A stretch of DNA of 64,000 nucleotides from positions 11,403,528 to 11,467,527 of the forward strand of contig NC_054081.1 in the NCBI RefSeq assembly GCF_017562075.2, written 5' to 3'. Both the position numbers and the translations under genes were made by a program. This DNA is from Anopheles merus (Eukaryota > Arthropoda > Insecta > Diptera > Culicidae). The notes under the pieces are model-generated. The model worked only from the letters and a program-made list of their open reading frames with translations, ran no database searches and was not told where the DNA came from. Position 1 is the stretch's first letter, and the number at the start of each line of letters is the position of its first letter. This document shows positions 31,568 through 43,864 of the stretch, one piece after another.

Positions 31568-34500
31568 ATGGAAACTAGAATGAGTTCCAGGAGTAAAAAA
31601 TTCTTTGTGGAAAACAAGGATGGCCATTGCAAACTTTGTACCAGGCCTGATGATGCTGACCCATCAATGGTTCAGTGTGATGAGTGCGATAGATGGTTTC
31701 ATCTATCCTGTACTAAGCTAGAGAAGAAGCCCGGCAAGGGGGAGGAATATCTTTGCGTAAAGTGTAACTTCGATAAGTCGAAGTCGATGCCTCTACCCGA
31801 TGATCGCGGTCAAGATTCTGTAGTCAATGCTTTAATTGAAGCGTTGAAAAAGAATAGCATAAGTGATAGTACTTTCTACAAACGTACAACACTCCGAGAA
31901 CTTCCTTTCTTCGATGGAAGAGCAAAGGATTGGCCTAAGTTCAAAAAGGCATTTGATGAAACCTCGAAGGAAGCTGGATTCAGTAACTTAGAAAATATGA
32001 ATCGACTTCAAAAATATCTGAAGGGAGACGCAGAAAGAAGCGTAAGATCACTTTTTCTGGATCCCGTAAACATTAAAATGATCATGAAAAGATTAGAGGA
32101 ATTATTCGGAAGACCGGAATTAATCTATCAAGAATTGCTCAGAGATGTTACAAGAATCCGAGTAGATAGTAATAAAATTCCGGAACTTAGCGAAGCGATT
32201 GAGGCGCTTGTAACGAATATAGAGATTATGGACGAAAAGTCCTATCTTTACGATCATAGACTGATTGATGAAATTGTAGGAAAATTACCCTATCATCTAC
32301 AAACCAATTGGGTGGAACATAAGCAAACCGTTAAGCGAAATGAAATAATTAATTTATCTCATTTCTCCAACTGGCTGTTGCCTATAGCCAACACAGTTCG
32401 AAAACTTCCAAAACGGAATGAACGTCACGCGGTAAACATGCATGATAACAAAAATTCAACCAAGTATAACAATGGACAGAGAAATAATCCTTTCGAAAGA
32501 TCATATAACAGAGAAAAATCTTACTCAAATAATAAGAGAGCAATAAAAAACACGCAACCATGGGTACTAAAATGTCTTATTTGTAACGCAGCTCACTTAC
32601 CGTCGAACTGCGATACATTCAAACAAAAGACGCTTAATGAAAAATTTGATCTTGCTAAATTACATCGATTGTGTTTGAGCTGCCTTAAGAGCAGAAATCA
32701 CAAAACAAAAGAATGTCGATCAAGAATAACATGCGATGTAGAGAATTGCAATCAACTAATTCATCCTTTACTTCATCGCCACGAAGCTCCCGCTGTTAAT
32801 TATCATAAAATCACAAACGGAGTGGTTTACTTTCAAATTGTGCCTGTAATTCTCATCAATGGGGCAATCAAGCGAAAGACTTATGCCTTTTTAGATCCAG
32901 GCTCATCACTCACGTTGATGGAGACAAATATGGCAGAAAAACTTCAACTGGATGGAACAAATGTTCCATTGACCATGACTTGGACACAAAATTTATCTGC
33001 CAATGAAAAGTCCAGTCAAAGAGTGGATTGCTTAATTCAGGGAAGTAACGATCAAACTATATACAAGTTAAAAGGAATAAGAACAGTTGAAAATTTACAA
33101 CTACCACAGCAAAGTATTAACGTAGCCGATCTCAAAGAAAAATTTTCACATTTGAAGTCAGTACCAGCTGATTCTTATTTAAACGCTAAGCCAACAATAC
33201 TTATTGGCTTGAATCACAGCCACCTCCTAGTTGCAAACGCCAAGAAAGTAGGAAATCCAGATGAACCTATGGCAATAAAAACAAAACTAGGATGGATCAT
33301 TTTCGGGGAGGACAACACTCAGGAAATTCGTGAAACAAATCACTTTATGGTTCACAAAAGCGAACAGCTGATGAATGAGATGATAATGAAGTACTTCTCG
33401 ATTGAAGACTTTGGCGTTAAAGTCACAAAACAAATACTATCATCTGAAGAAAAACGAGCGAAAAACGTAATAGATAAAACGCTAAAAAGGGATAATGAAA
33501 GATACGAGATAGGCTTGCTGTGGAAAACAGATGATGTGGTATTTCCGGAAAGCTATAACCACGCCCTCAAACGCCTTGAAACACAGGAGAAACAGTTGAA
33601 AAGAAATCCTCAATTACATGAATGGCTAGGCAGAACATTTGAAGAATATATACAAAAGGGATATTTGAGGAAATTGTCCCAGGAGGAGGCAAAGAAAAAA
33701 ACCAAAAGAACATTTTATCTACCACACTTTATCGTGGTAAACAAGAATAAGCCACAGCCGAAACCAAGATTAGTTTTTGACGCAGCCGCAACAGTGCAAG
33801 GTGTTTCCTTGAACTCTCAACTTTTAACGGGACCAGACGAAATGGCATCGTTATTTGGAGTGTTGATTCGTTTTCGTGAAGGGTCTATCTGTGTAACTGG
33901 TGACATTAAAGAAATGTTTCACCAAGTGAAAATTCGCCGTGAAGATCAAGACGCTCAGCGAATTTTGTGGCGAAATTGTGAGACAAATAAAGTGCCTGAT
34001 ACATACGTCATGCAAGTGATGACTTTCGGCGCAACGTGTTCTCCAGCCTGTGCACAAGTGGTTAAAAATCGTAATGCTTTAGAACAGCAAAAGGAATTTC
34101 CTATGGCTCTCGAGCCCATAGTGAAAAAACATTACGTGGATGATTATTTAGATAGTTTCTTTACCATGCAAGAGGCTATTACTACCACCGAACAAATAAT
34201 TAAAGCGCATCAAAACGGTGGATTTTTTATCCGTAATTTTATCTCCAATAAAAAACAACTGCTAGATTCGATTCCGAGCGATAGAGAACAAACACCAGCG
34301 CCCATTGTGGTGCTTGAGGAAAAAGATTCAAATGTGGAAAAAATATTGGGTGTACAATGGGATACAGTGAATGATACCTTTGGTTATAAAGTAAAAATGC
34401 CGGTAGTAAAAGAAACTGATCTATTCACAAAACGCGTATTGCAAAGTTTCGTGATGAGTGTTTTCGATCCACTTGGATTGATCAGCTATCTTACCATACA

Positions 34501-37500
34501 AGGTAAAACGTTAATGCAAGAGGCGCATATCGCTACAGCTGAATGGGATTGTGAATTGCCAGAGCAGTTGAAAAATAAATTTTTTGAGTGGAAAAAGGTT
34601 ATAGGAAATGCAAAAGATCTGGCCATAATCAGACAAATTGTTGTTTCAAAACCAATTAGTTTGGAATTACATACGTTTGTCGATGCTTCAGAACAAGCAT
34701 TCGCAGCATGTGTTTATGCCAGAAGCCGCTATAATGATTATTATATCATACGTCTAATCGCAGGAAAGGCGCGGGTAGCACCGATAAAAGCCATGTCGAT
34801 TCCCCGTTTGGAACTTCAGGCAGCTTTGTTGGGAGTACGATTGACGGAAGCTGTCAAGAAAGAACTACGTATTCCGGTTAAAAGGACAATATTTTGGAGT
34901 GATTCACAAACTGTCCTTGATTGGATCAATAGCGACCACAGAAAGTATCATCAATTCGTTGCACACCGAGTGAGCGAAATTTTGGAATTTAGTAGTATGG
35001 ATCAATGGAGATATGTTCCGACTAAGGAAAATCCTGCTGATTTAGCTACTAAACCATCGAACGATGTTAGGCCCTGGTTCAATGGACCGTCTTTTTTGGA
35101 AGCGGATGAATCAAAATGGCCCATTAAATACAACAAAAATAATACAATGGAAGAAATGCGTATGATAGGGTTACACAACGAAAAAACAGAAATATTCGCT
35201 GAAGAAAAATACTCTAGTTGGGACAAATTATTGTCACATGCGACGTATATGAAAAAATTTGTAGATTTTATCAAAGACAAAAGGTCATTCAATAAAAACA
35301 TAACAAATGAAGATACACTGATAGCCAAAATACATTTCTATAAAAGAGCGCAATGGGAAAAGTTTCCTGATGAAATGAAGGATCTTACAAACGGGCGAGA
35401 AGTATCAACTAGGAGTCATTTGCGGTGTTTAATGCCATATCTAGACGAGCATGGTGTGATGAGGTCACGTGGGCGTCTTGAAAATATAACTACGATTGCT
35501 GATAGCACTCGCAAGCCCATCATTCTTCCTCAAAAGTCAAGAATCACTAGGCTTATTGTGCGCCACTATCACGAAAAATATCTGCATCAAGCGGATAATG
35601 TCGTTATTGCTGCAATAAGGCAATCATTTTGGATAGTAAGATTAAAATTAGTACTGAGACTCGTAAAAAGTTGTTGTCAAAAATGTATTTTACGCTCAGC
35701 GAGGCCGGCAGCCCCTCTTATGGCACCACTGCCACCGTTTAGATCTCAACCGTATAATCCTCCGTTTTTGCATACTGGGGTAGATTATTTTGGTCCCTTG
35801 GAGGTAGCGGTTAAAAGATCCATAGAAAAACGATGGGGTACAATTTTCACGTGCATGTCTACAAGGGCAGTGCACATCGAATTAGCAGAAAAATTAGACA
35901 CAGACAGTTTTCTAGTGTGTCTTAAGAATTTTCAGCACCGCAGGGGAAAAATAGTTCATTTGTACAGTGATAACGGTACAAATTTTGTAGGTGCTGAAAA
36001 GGAGCTAAAAACTCTAGTTCATGAAATTGATCAAAGAATGGGTAAAGAAGCTGCTACCAAATATCAAATTGATTGGCACTTCAATCCCCCTTCAGCGCCT
36101 CATTTTGGAGGATCATGGGAAAGGCTGATTCAAATAATAAAAAAAGCCTTGCGATTCATGGCTGAAGAATGGAAACACAGGAAGCCTACTCCTGAAACTT
36201 TGAGAGCTACGCTAATTCAAATAGAGTATATGATCAACTCAAGGCCTTTAACGGATATTCCGTTAACCACAGATGAAGATGAAATATTAACACCATTTCA
36301 CTTTTTAATCGGCAGATCAGCCGAAGACGTACCCCCAAATCCAATGACGACAACAGCTTTGAGTAGAAAGGATTATGTGCGAATTCAACATCTTTCAAAG
36401 ATATTTTGGGACAGATGGAAGAGAGAATATTTGCCCACTTTAATCAAAAGAAATAAATGGACAAACAAGGTAGAACCATTAAAAGAAGGTGAAATCGTGA
36501 TACTGACTGACGATAATGCACCGCCAGGGAAATGGTTAAAGGGAAAAATTCTTGAGGTGTATTCAGCACCCGATGGACAAGTTAGATCGGTGACAATTAA
36601 GACAAAAAATTCCGTTTTAAAACGTCCAGCAGTGAAAATAGCTGCTGTAAATGTTGAACCAAAGGAACATTTGCTTCAACATGATCAAACTAAAAGACCA
36701 ATGGAAGAGTCATTTAAATACACAAAGAAGAAAAAAACAAATACAATGAATCTTAATTGGCAAACTATTACGATGTTAGTACTAATGTTTTGTGCCACCT
36801 CAATACTTGGATCAGAAATGAAAGGATTGATTGCGTATGATTGCGCAAACAATGATATAAATATCACGAGCTACTCTTTGATGGATGTAGCGTCATGCGT
36901 ACCGCCTACAAGAAATCTAACTACTAAAGAAACCAGGATTCAAGTCTTACAAAGGAGTCCAAAAACAAGCGTCCATATATTTCAGTGCAAGGTGATAATT
37001 AAACGATCGATTAGACACTGCGGAGCATTTTCCCACACCTCTGATTACGAGCATGGCTACGCTTACATTGTAAAGGAATTCAAACTTGATGATTGCCGCT
37101 TAGCTCAATTAACAGGTACAATAATTTTAACGGATAACCATAAAGTATTAGAATTGAAACAAAATAGTACCACAAGAGGAAAAGTAGTAATAGCAGGTAG
37201 CTTGAAAGGCACATCTTGTAAGGGAGGAGTATTCAGTACTTCAAGTTACACATGGGAAAACGCTTTAGTTTATTACGAATATGAAATAGCCTTGCATGAT
37301 TATACTGCAGTTGCAGATATCGAAAATAACCAAGTAAATTTAAGAAGAGGTATCGTGTGCGCGTATACTACTGGGAGGTGTCTCGACGCAGAATTGGGCT
37401 ACATGACCTGGGAGGTAGACATGGGACAACTTTGTGTGGAGACAGAATTTGAAACCATTTACGAAGGAACAGTCAACAAAACTGTTGACAACGATGGAAC

Positions 37501-37765
37501 TCAACAAAGATCAAGTGGAGTATATACGTTACTAGCAGATACACATATGTTTTCGATCAGAGCCCGAGAAAAAACCCAGATATGTGGATTTGACGGTTAC
37601 CTTACAGATCATCCGAGAGTTTTTGTATTGGAGTCAAACGGCTATAAATCTCCTATTTATACTCAAATTTATAATATTTATACTCAATTTAATCTCAATT
37701 TATCCTCTTTACCTATTTCAACTCAAAAATTACTCTTGTTGAAAATTACCTCGGACAAAAGATAA
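31568..37765 (+). CDS. BEL/Pao Gag-Pol polyprotein with in-frame envelope N-terminus, 2065 aa
   Basis: Domains in order: a PHD finger at residues 21-66 (C21, C24, C37, C40, H45, C48, C63, C66, with W43); a DUF1759-type Gag domain about 110-260; Cys/His knuckles from C336 to about 400; an aspartic protease with D443-PGS instead of D-T/S-G; reverse transcriptase with Y856-V-D-D; RNase H around 1039 ([13 protein letters not shown]); an integrase zinc domain near 1333-1370 and core with D1406, D1468 and E1518 ([24 protein letters not shown]). From M1727 a signal-peptide-like segment starts an envelope ectodomain in the same frame, with a DVASC block as in chuvirus glycoproteins. The frame ends early at 37765 because of a frameshift near 37725; env goes on at 37786-38799. 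All pol active-site residues are present. The ATG at 31568 is the first good one after the leader. Confidence 0.93.
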   Translation: METRMSSRSKKFFVENKDGHCKLCTRPDDADPSMVQCDECDRWFHLSCTKLEKKPGKGEEYLCVKCNFDKSKSMPLPDDRGQDSVVNALIEALKKNSISDSTFYKRTTLRELPFFDGRAKDWPKFKKAFDETSKEAGFSNLENMNRLQKYLKGDAERSVRSLFLDPVNIKMIMKRLEELFGRPELIYQELLRDVTRIRVDSNKIPELSEAIEALVTNIEIMDEKSYLYDHRLIDEIVGKLPYHLQTNWVEHKQTVKRNEIINLSHFSNWLLPIANTVRKLPKRNERHAVNMHDNKNSTKYNNGQRNNPFERSYNREKSYSNNKRAIKNTQPWVLKCLICNAAHLPSNCDTFKQKTLNEKFDLAKLHRLCLSCLKSRNHKTKECRSRITCDVENCNQLIHPLLHRHEAPAVNYHKITNGVVYFQIVPVILINGAIKRKTYAFLDPGSSLTLMETNMAEKLQLDGTNVPLTMTWTQNLSANEKSSQRVDCLIQGSNDQTIYKLKGIRTVENLQLPQQSINVADLKEKFSHLKSVPADSYLNAKPTILIGLNHSHLLVANAKKVGNPDEPMAIKTKLGWIIFGEDNTQEIRETNHFMVHKSEQLMNEMIMKYFSIEDFGVKVTKQILSSEEKRAKNVIDKTLKRDNERYEIGLLWKTDDVVFPESYNHALKRLETQEKQLKRNPQLHEWLGRTFEEYIQKGYLRKLSQEEAKKKTKRTFYLPHFIVVNKNKPQPKPRLVFDAAATVQGVSLNSQLLTGPDEMASLFGVLIRFREGSICVTGDIKEMFHQVKIRREDQDAQRILWRNCETNKVPDTYVMQVMTFGATCSPACAQVVKNRNALEQQKEFPMALEPIVKKHYVDDYLDSFFTMQEAITTTEQIIKAHQNGGFFIRNFISNKKQLLDSIPSDREQTPAPIVVLEEKDSNVEKILGVQWDTVNDTFGYKVKMPVVKETDLFTKRVLQSFVMSVFDPLGLISYLTIQGKTLMQEAHIATAEWDCELPEQLKNKFFEWKKVIGNAKDLAIIRQIVVSKPISLELHTFVDASEQAFAACVYARSRYNDYYIIRLIAGKARVAPIKAMSIPRLELQAALLGVRLTEAVKKELRIPVKRTIFWSDSQTVLDWINSDHRKYHQFVAHRVSEILEFSSMDQWRYVPTKENPADLATKPSNDVRPWFNGPSFLEADESKWPIKYNKNNTMEEMRMIGLHNEKTEIFAEEKYSSWDKLLSHATYMKKFVDFIKDKRSFNKNITNEDTLIAKIHFYKRAQWEKFPDEMKDLTNGREVSTRSHLRCLMPYLDEHGVMRSRGRLENITTIADSTRKPIILPQKSRITRLIVRHYHEKYLHQADNVVIAAIRQSFWIVRLKLVLRLVKSCCQKCILRSARPAAPLMAPLPPFRSQPYNPPFLHTGVDYFGPLEVAVKRSIEKRWGTIFTCMSTRAVHIELAEKLDTDSFLVCLKNFQHRRGKIVHLYSDNGTNFVGAEKELKTLVHEIDQRMGKEAATKYQIDWHFNPPSAPHFGGSWERLIQIIKKALRFMAEEWKHRKPTPETLRATLIQIEYMINSRPLTDIPLTTDEDEILTPFHFLIGRSAEDVPPNPMTTTALSRKDYVRIQHLSKIFWDRWKREYLPTLIKRNKWTNKVEPLKEGEIVILTDDNAPPGKWLKGKILEVYSAPDGQVRSVTIKTKNSVLKRPAVKIAAVNVEPKEHLLQHDQTKRPMEESFKYTKKKKTNTMNLNWQTITMLVLMFCATSILGSEMKGLIAYDCANNDINITSYSLMDVASCVPPTRNLTTKETRIQVLQRSPKTSVHIFQCKVIIKRSIRHCGAFSHTSDYEHGYAYIVKEFKLDDCRLAQLTGTIILTDNHKVLELKQNSTTRGKVVIAGSLKGTSCKGGVFSTSSYTWENALVYYEYEIALHDYTAVADIENNQVNLRRGIVCAYTTGRCLDAELGYMTWEVDMGQLCVETEFETIYEGTVNKTVDNDGTQQRSSGVYTLLADTHMFSIRAREKTQICGFDGYLTDHPRVFVLESNGYKSPIYTQIYNIYTQFNLNLSSLPISTQKLLLLKITSDKR

Positions 37766-37785
37766 ATGAGGTATATACCACAGTA

Positions 37786-38799
37786 ATGATGGAAATGTGC
37801 AAGATAGATAAAGCACTATTAGAAACCAAGCTCACCTTAGCACGAGTCAGTCCTAACGAATTTGTCTCCAATATAGTAAAAAGTTCTGGCTACACGGCTA
37901 TAGTAGCTGCAGAGGTCCTCTACATTTTAGAGTGCAAACCAGTATACGTAACATACGAAAGTAAACCAGATTGTTACCAAGAAATCCCGGTGAAATACAA
38001 CAATCGATCCATGTTTATGGCACCGGTGACGAGAATCCTTCAATTAAGAGGTACTGAAATCGATTGTACTCCTTTATTACCAGCCAAATTTACGATTGGA
38101 GGACGATGCTACACTACTGATCAACAAATACGAGAAACTACCGCACCAAAACAACTAACCACTGATATATTTATGAGTTGGACATACACGCCATTGCCAA
38201 GTCTTATGGAGAGTGGTGTGTACGATTCGGAAAGTTTGGAGAAGATGAAAAGAATGGTTTACGAGCAAGGAGACAGAAGGGTCGCATCGTCTGTGATGCA
38301 CAAAGTCATATCTGGGCAACATCCTAATCTACAAGGGTATTCTTTTGACGCACTAGTTACAGAGAAGATTATCAAAAACGCTTTCGAGAAATATTGGTCC
38401 AAAATCCTCACATGGTCAACCTGGATGGGCAACATGACGTCAACGGCGATTGGAATCTACATGATGGTCAGAATGGTGAAGTTCGTCATCGACACTCTGA
38501 TACACGAAAAAATATTATTCAACATCTATGGTTTCGGGTGGATGCTACTAGCGTCCTTCTGGGACTCCCTCACCAACTTTCTATCTCATCGCAGAAACCA
38601 GCAAACAACTGCGAGAAATGATACTGCACAAAAAGATACCGTTATAGAAATAGAAGAAAAACAAACTAACAATTTAGCTGTAAGTTGCATGCATAATAAT
38701 TCAACTATATATCCCAATATAAACAAGCAAATAGAGATAGAGTTAGAAGAAAGGCCAGAAAGACCAACCTACAAACCTAGAGTAAGGTGTAATTCATAG
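37786..38799 (+). pseudogene. C-terminal part of the chuvirus-like envelope glycoprotein
   Basis: 337 codons from the first ATG; the frame is open for about 20 codons before it and overlaps the end of the polyprotein in a different phase, which places the frameshift near 37725. The protein has several Cys (ECKPVY, IDCTPLL, GGRCYT), a membrane-proximal helix-rich part, hydrophobic segments near 38400-38470 and 38510-38570 ([11 protein letters not shown]) and a charged cytosolic tail with runs of Glu. This is the usual end of a class III-type viral envelope. The stop at 38797-38799 is 10 bp before the polypurine tract. Chuvirus-derived env genes in mosquito BEL/Pao elements are known from the literature as I remember it; the match here is by motif and layout only. 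Confidence 0.7.
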
Positions 38800-38821
38800 A
38801 GATGAATTACAAGGGGGAGAA

Positions 38822-39652
38822 TGTTGCGACAGCAACGGGTAGGTTGGTACGATTCAAAAGTTTAACAAATATTTCATTTGCAACGGCTAAGTTTGAATAG
38901 AAATTCGAAGCTATTGTAACTTATCGTATGAGAACGAGATCGCTGGCCTAAATAAACATACAATTGGAACGGCCCGTTTCTTGAGTTCATCGATAAGCAT
39001 AAGCCACTCGACCAACGCGTAGGGTAATAAAAATATTTAGATCTGGTGCACCCCGTAGGAGGACAGAAATGCATGAAGAACGACCGGAGAAAAAAGAAAA
39101 CATAAAGATTATAAACAAATTGTTGCATGCATTGCAAAAAAGGGCCACGGTCAAGTGTTTGTAGGATCAATCTAGAAGGCGTAGACTTGAAGTATAAACA
39201 AATTGCTGCATGCATTGACAAAAAGGGCCATGGTACTTTCACACACTGGCACCAATACAATTAAACGACGTGTACGGACACGTTCAACACCATCAAAAAT
39301 GTTAGCATATAAGAACCAATTTTATCAAATAAAGAGGCAGATCTAACTTAGAAACGGAACGGAAAAAACGTCTCGATTTTCTTTGAACGTCTTGGCCTTT
39401 CCTAGGTTTTTTTTCTTTAGGTCTCATCCGGGTCCCTCTGCCCCCATCCGAAAAGTTATTGAATGAATTGTGCCACTTTCGAAGCATAGGTTCCCACGAA
39501 CCGCGAACACTAGCCGAAGGTTTAATGTACAATTTATTTTGGTAACTCCTTTCGGGCAGAAACCCATCTTTATATAAATTTGTTTTCGGTTGAATCTCAG
39601 GACATTGAAGGCCTTTCCTTCGCGTGGCCTGGCCCGAGTTCCGCCGACAACA
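38822..39652 (+). repeat. 3' LTR of the BEL/Pao element
   Basis: Differs from the 5' LTR by one extra T near 39415 and by C for A near 39633. It is followed by the target duplication GTTGC. Confidence 0.93.
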
Positions 39653-40058
39653 GTTGCTGTTAGACAAACATGTTCAAAGAACACTTTATACTTCACCCTC
39701 GACCCAGACTTCAATTTCTTCAATCTATTTAGATACAGGTCTGCAGGAGATTGCATCGATGATGTTTGTGAGGAAGTCACAACCAATGGTAAGGTTCCAA
39801 TTGCATACATAGATGATTCTAAGGCTGGCATCAGTGGTTGTTCTAGGGTGACAGGATTTTGGGGCAAAGGCTGTTTCTATGCAGGTCAAGCTTGTAATTT
39901 TTACAAAGCAGAATTAAGAAATCATGAAAAGGTGAGCTATGAAGTTTCTAAGTGCAGTGAATGGGTATGGGAAGTGGCTATTAAATTAGACATAAAGACA
40001 ACCAAGATTCAGGAATCTGAAATGGTCACTTTAATTGTTGCGAACGCGAACGTGAACG
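39653..40058 (+). pseudogene. Endogenous bunyavirus-like glycoprotein relic, Gc part
   Basis: This continues the relic at 29540-30442 after the BEL/Pao element and one GTTGC copy. It encodes a Cys-rich segment with GC..GFWGKGC and QACNFYKAEL, similar in pattern to the fusion-loop region of class II Gc proteins. After about 40058 the sequence becomes a run of cgaacgcgaacgtgaacg and then a different, unrecognised frame to 40288. The Gc stem and anchor are missing. Confidence 0.6.
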
Positions 40059-40288
40059 TAAAAAGGAGAACGTGAACAAATTGCTCCATTGCACCAAAAT
40101 GAGTTCAACCTGGAACAGCGAGGAGAGCATCTATTACACAGAAGAAGAGGAGTACCACGCAACACAGAGGAGTCCCTGACAAAAACACTTGGGCTTCGCC
40201 ATTGAAAAACAATTGAGCATCTCCCCGAGAGCGAGGAAGAGCTGAGGACAGCTATTAATGATTTTAGAAAAGCAAAAATGCTTCCGCG

Positions 40289-40507
40289 AGTTAGCACATC
40301 GTCAAACTACTGATGCGGCGGGTTGGAGAACTAAGGGCATGCTGATCGTGGCTTATATGCATATCGATACCGTCAGCCAACCGATAACACCAAGCGTTGG
40401 CAACAATAATTGGAAATAAAGATACAGTTAGTTGGTTTCTAGCAATCGAAGAGCCCACCTCTTTCTAGTATTACGAAAGAAAACTAACTGGCGCCCGAAC
40501 AGGGGCC
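40289..40507 (+). mobile_element. Errantivirus-like LTR, family B, copy 2, with primer binding site
   Basis: It runs from AGTTAGCACATCG (40289) to TAACT (40489), overlapping tggcgcccgaacaggggcc (40489-40507). About 85% similar to 27340-27529 by eye, slightly longer (201 bp). Confidence 0.75.
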
Positions 40508-40723
40508 TGACGAAATTTAACGGGAAGAGTATAAGTAAAAAAATCCTAAAAATTTAACAGTGGTTAAATGTGTGATCGAAGGAGCCACTATCGAGAGAAA
40601 GTGAACTTTGGGACACCGTGGTCGAAATTCCCGATTGCTGCCAGCAAGCCCCCAGTAGTTAGAAGTAATAAAAAGAAAACCCTGCCGTAGCTGCCCAACT
40701 TTCCCCCGCTGAGTAGGTCATCG

Positions 40724-41100
40724 ATGGAAATCAGCTCAACATTACTTTTACTTATTTCATTATGTTACCTCAACGGACAAAATATATCTATAGACAAGGT
40801 AAACCAGCCGATAATAGGAATTGATGTGGGGCCTCCAATAATTGAAAATTATAGTTATCATTATGTTCATCACTTAAATATCACCGCATACAAAGATTAC
40901 ATTCAGACAATAAGGTACAATTTCGATAAAATAGCCCCAAGTCAGTTTACACCGATAATTAAAAATCAATTAGAGCATTTTAATACCCTCCTAAGAGGGC
41001 TCTCTCCAGTCAATCGATTTAAATGTTGGGATTCCGTTGGTACTGTTTGGAAGTATATAGCAGGGAAACCAGCTGCTAATGACTTAAGAATAATAAACAG
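40724..41100 (+). pseudogene. Errantivirus env, N-terminal fragment from a spliced retrocopy
   Basis: The ATG at 40724 starts a signal peptide (about residues 1-19) and an ectodomain with WKYIAGKPAANDLRIINS, a block typical of gypsy-class insect env proteins. Its first 23 nt equal the leader segment 27761-27783 that ends at a GTAAGT donor; after that come env codons and not gag, so the sequence derives from spliced env RNA. It is cut at 41101 by a BEL-type LTR; about 125 codons remain and the furin site, fusion peptide and membrane anchor are absent. Confidence 0.75.
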
Positions 41101-41746
41101 TGTAGCATGCACATGCACATGCTATACTGTTTTCAATCAGTTCACACACATTTCTTATTACACTTAATAAACACAAAATTGTCAACACAACACAACACAC
41201 AAAAAGAACAAATTCCAACCACTCAAGATATCAACACAATCCAAACCACATAAATAACCTTACGTCAGGAATTGTAAGTCAGCAGAAAAACCCTTATCCA
41301 AAAACACTTAAAAAACACACAAGCGACACACAACCCCGGAGGTGCGAAAAAAACCTTACCCAGCACAAAACGCTTCAAGTGCGTAAAGCGTAAAAACACA
41401 GCATTGCATAATAGCAACCAACAGTTAATAAATAATGAAATAGGAGACACCGTACCTCGTGTGTACAAACAGAACTGTTAACCGTAAGCGTAGGAAACAA
41501 AACACCGCGTAAGCGTCAGAACCCAGAACTGACCTTACATAATAATTGAGAAGAGAAAAGTACCGTATAAATAAAGATGTAAGATGAGACCAGACACAGA
41601 CGTTCGGAGACAGTGAAAGCGACAGTTACGCACAGTACGTGCAGTTGTAAAGTGGTGCTGCTAAGTCTTGGTCGGTCAAGTCTCGATTTGCAAACTAAGT
41701 GAAATGTGTAGTTAAAATCAGTTATGTTTGTCCTCTACCTGAAACA
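41101..41746 (+). mobile_element. BEL/Pao-type LTR (first composite copy)
   Basis: It starts TGTAGCATGCACATGC and ends GAAACA, followed by TTGGTGATATTCAGGAAAC, which parallels the ACA|TTGGTG junction of the complete BEL element at 31272. A copy at 46937-50598 has the same ends. Only about 230 bp of internal sequence follow before an errantivirus LTR. Confidence 0.7.
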
Positions 41747-42644
41747 TTGGTGATATTCAGGAAACATCCGAAAACTCCACCCCTCGTGTTTTAAAAAGTA
41801 TTCCTAGAGTGCGACGCCTAAATGTATAGCATTGTCGAATTACCTGTCGCGTACGTTCCCAACCTATTACAACAGTACTTTAAACGACAGTTTAAAAACA
41901 AAATCAAGGAGTTAGCTTTTAGCCACGGTATCCAATCAACATCCGTAGAAACCCATTCAATTACTATATAGATAAGTTAACACGACATCACAGCACCGAA
42001 AGCAAAACACCAGCACCGAAACAATGGAACACCATTCATAGCATAATATGCTATGATCAACAAAGTAATCATCAGAACCAGCACCACGCACCAACATCTG
42101 GCCAAATCTAACATGAATCAATAACCGTAGCATAAACATAATAACCATAGCATAAACAATGTAAAGTAGGGAACCGAACATATATAACATGAAATCAGGA
42201 AAGGTTAGGCAGTTCTAATCAACATCTTGAACTCAGAAGATGTGAGCGACAAATTGGATAAATAAAATTATTTTTTTATTACAATTCCAACGCATGTGTT
42301 CTTAACTGATAAGTGCACAGGTGCTAAGTAAGCAAACGGTCCCAAGCGAGCCTTTGATGTCGCTCCACGGGCGGAGTCAGGTTCCAACAGGAACTCCACT
42401 GGAAGCGGGCAACGTGGCCGGCAAGCGACCTGGCAGCACCGAGAACACCGGCCCAGCTAAGCAGCACCGAATCTAGCAGTTAGTTTTAGTCCAGCAGTTC
42501 AGAAATAAAGATCCCCAGTTTTTTTAACTTACTCCGGACTATCGTATACCTAATTATACGATTTTATAAATATATTATATTATTTTAATTTATAATATAA
42601 TTAAGCAATATCCCTACTGAATAAAAAAAAAATATAATTTTTAT

Positions 42645-43533
42645 CATACTCCCCTAAAGGGATCAAACTCCTACTTACTAAACTAGGGAAAGATCCTGGG
42701 GAACTGTTTAAAGAGTTACCTAAATCCTTTGACGAGATAATTGTTATCATCAAAGGAAGATATACGAGTACCATCTCAGTCGCCAAGGACTACAAACAAT
42801 TATGCGACAAGAGAAAAGGTAAATTTGAAAGCTTGAACACTTTCGCAAATAACCTTATCGTATTAGCTGATCAATTACAAACAGCATATAATCAGGAAAA
42901 TATGACACCCGTAACTGTCGTTTCATGACAGAGGATATACCCAGGATCGTATCAGACTTGCCCGAATTCAATGGAAATCCGAGGAATCTATCGAATTTCA
43001 AATTGGACGTTGAAAAGATTTTAGAATTGTTCAAAGACTATAAGGAATCGTGTGAAACTTATTCAATTTTGAAAACGATTAGAAGGAAAATCAAGGGAGA
43101 GACTAATGATATCCTCGTCACGAAGAACACACCAACGCAATGGCAAGTGATAAACGAGGTGCTATGCTTATACTATTCGAGAGATAAGAGAGATCTGATG
43201 ACATTAGATCATCAACTCAAATCCACAACTAGGATGATAGAAGAAGGCATAGAGTCTTATTACAGCCCCATTGAGAAAACTTCCCGACTTGGTAAAAGAT
43301 CTAGCATGTTTTACCGGAGATCCGAGTGAACTAAACAGTTGAGTAAACGATGTCGAAAGTTTGGTCAAACTTTATCAAACTAGTACACAAAACTGTACCT
43401 GTGAGGCACAGAATAAATTCTATATGATATGTAAATTTATCAGAATAAAAATCAGACCAGAAGCGAACGATTCTCTTGTCGTTTCAAATGTTGGTATGAA
43501 CTGGTATCATATTAAGAACACGCTTAGTACATA
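42645..43533 (+). pseudogene. Chimeric gag remnants
   Basis: First piece: SFDEIIVIIKGRYTST and SLNTFANNLIVLADQLQ, capsid-like, ending at a stop near 42928. Second: ATG 42925, FNGNPRNLSNF, RTIRRKIKGETNDILV, LYYSRDKRDLMTLDHQ, as in the errantivirus gag at 27912. Third, from about 43276 in another frame: KLPDLVKDLACF and RPEANDSLVVSNVGMNW, closer to the gag at 44493. The second-to-third junction is a fusion of two gag families at the same domain. Confidence 0.65.
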
Positions 43534-43864
43534 AGTTAGACCGACTTGCTGGAAACAAGATTGCAAGCTGGCATTCCACACCGGCCACGAGCAGACGACG
43601 ACGTAGCGCTACATCGGCCACGACCAGACAACGGCGACACGCGTAAGAAATGCGACACGTAGACCGATCGTTAGAACGGACCGATGCAACCAGCGATCTA
43701 GTCAGAATATTAGCTTGATAGGCTTAGGCAATCGAAGTTTAGAATCATCAGTCTGATATAGTTCAGTTTTAGCATTAGTCAGGAGTAATCCTGTTGGTAT
43801 AAATACAAATCTTTTTATGGCCAACCGGTCAAGATAAAGATTAACTGGCGCCCGAATAGGGACC
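43534..43864 (+). mobile_element. Errantivirus-like LTR, family A, with primer binding site (copy 1)
   Basis: It runs from AGTTAGACCGACTTGC to TAACT (43846) and overlaps TGGCGCCCGAATAGGGACCC. A TATA-like gtataaataca is near 43796. Duplicate at 52326-52639. Confidence 0.75.

Larger units (their letters stand above)
30443..39652 (+). mobile_element. Complete BEL/Pao LTR retrotransposon with envelope gene, 9.2 kb
   Basis: LTRs at 30443-31272 (830 bp) and 38822-39652 (831 bp) start TGTTGCGACAGC and end CGACAACA. They differ by one substitution and one T in a T run, so insertion was recent. GTTGC stands on both sides (30438-30442 and 39653-39657), the 5-bp duplication usual in BEL/Pao. TTGGTGGCTCC follows the left LTR as primer binding region, and aagggggagaa (38811-38821) is the polypurine tract. 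Inside are a 2065-codon Gag-Pol-Env frame and a second env segment. The element lies within the viral glycoprotein relic. Confidence 0.95.
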
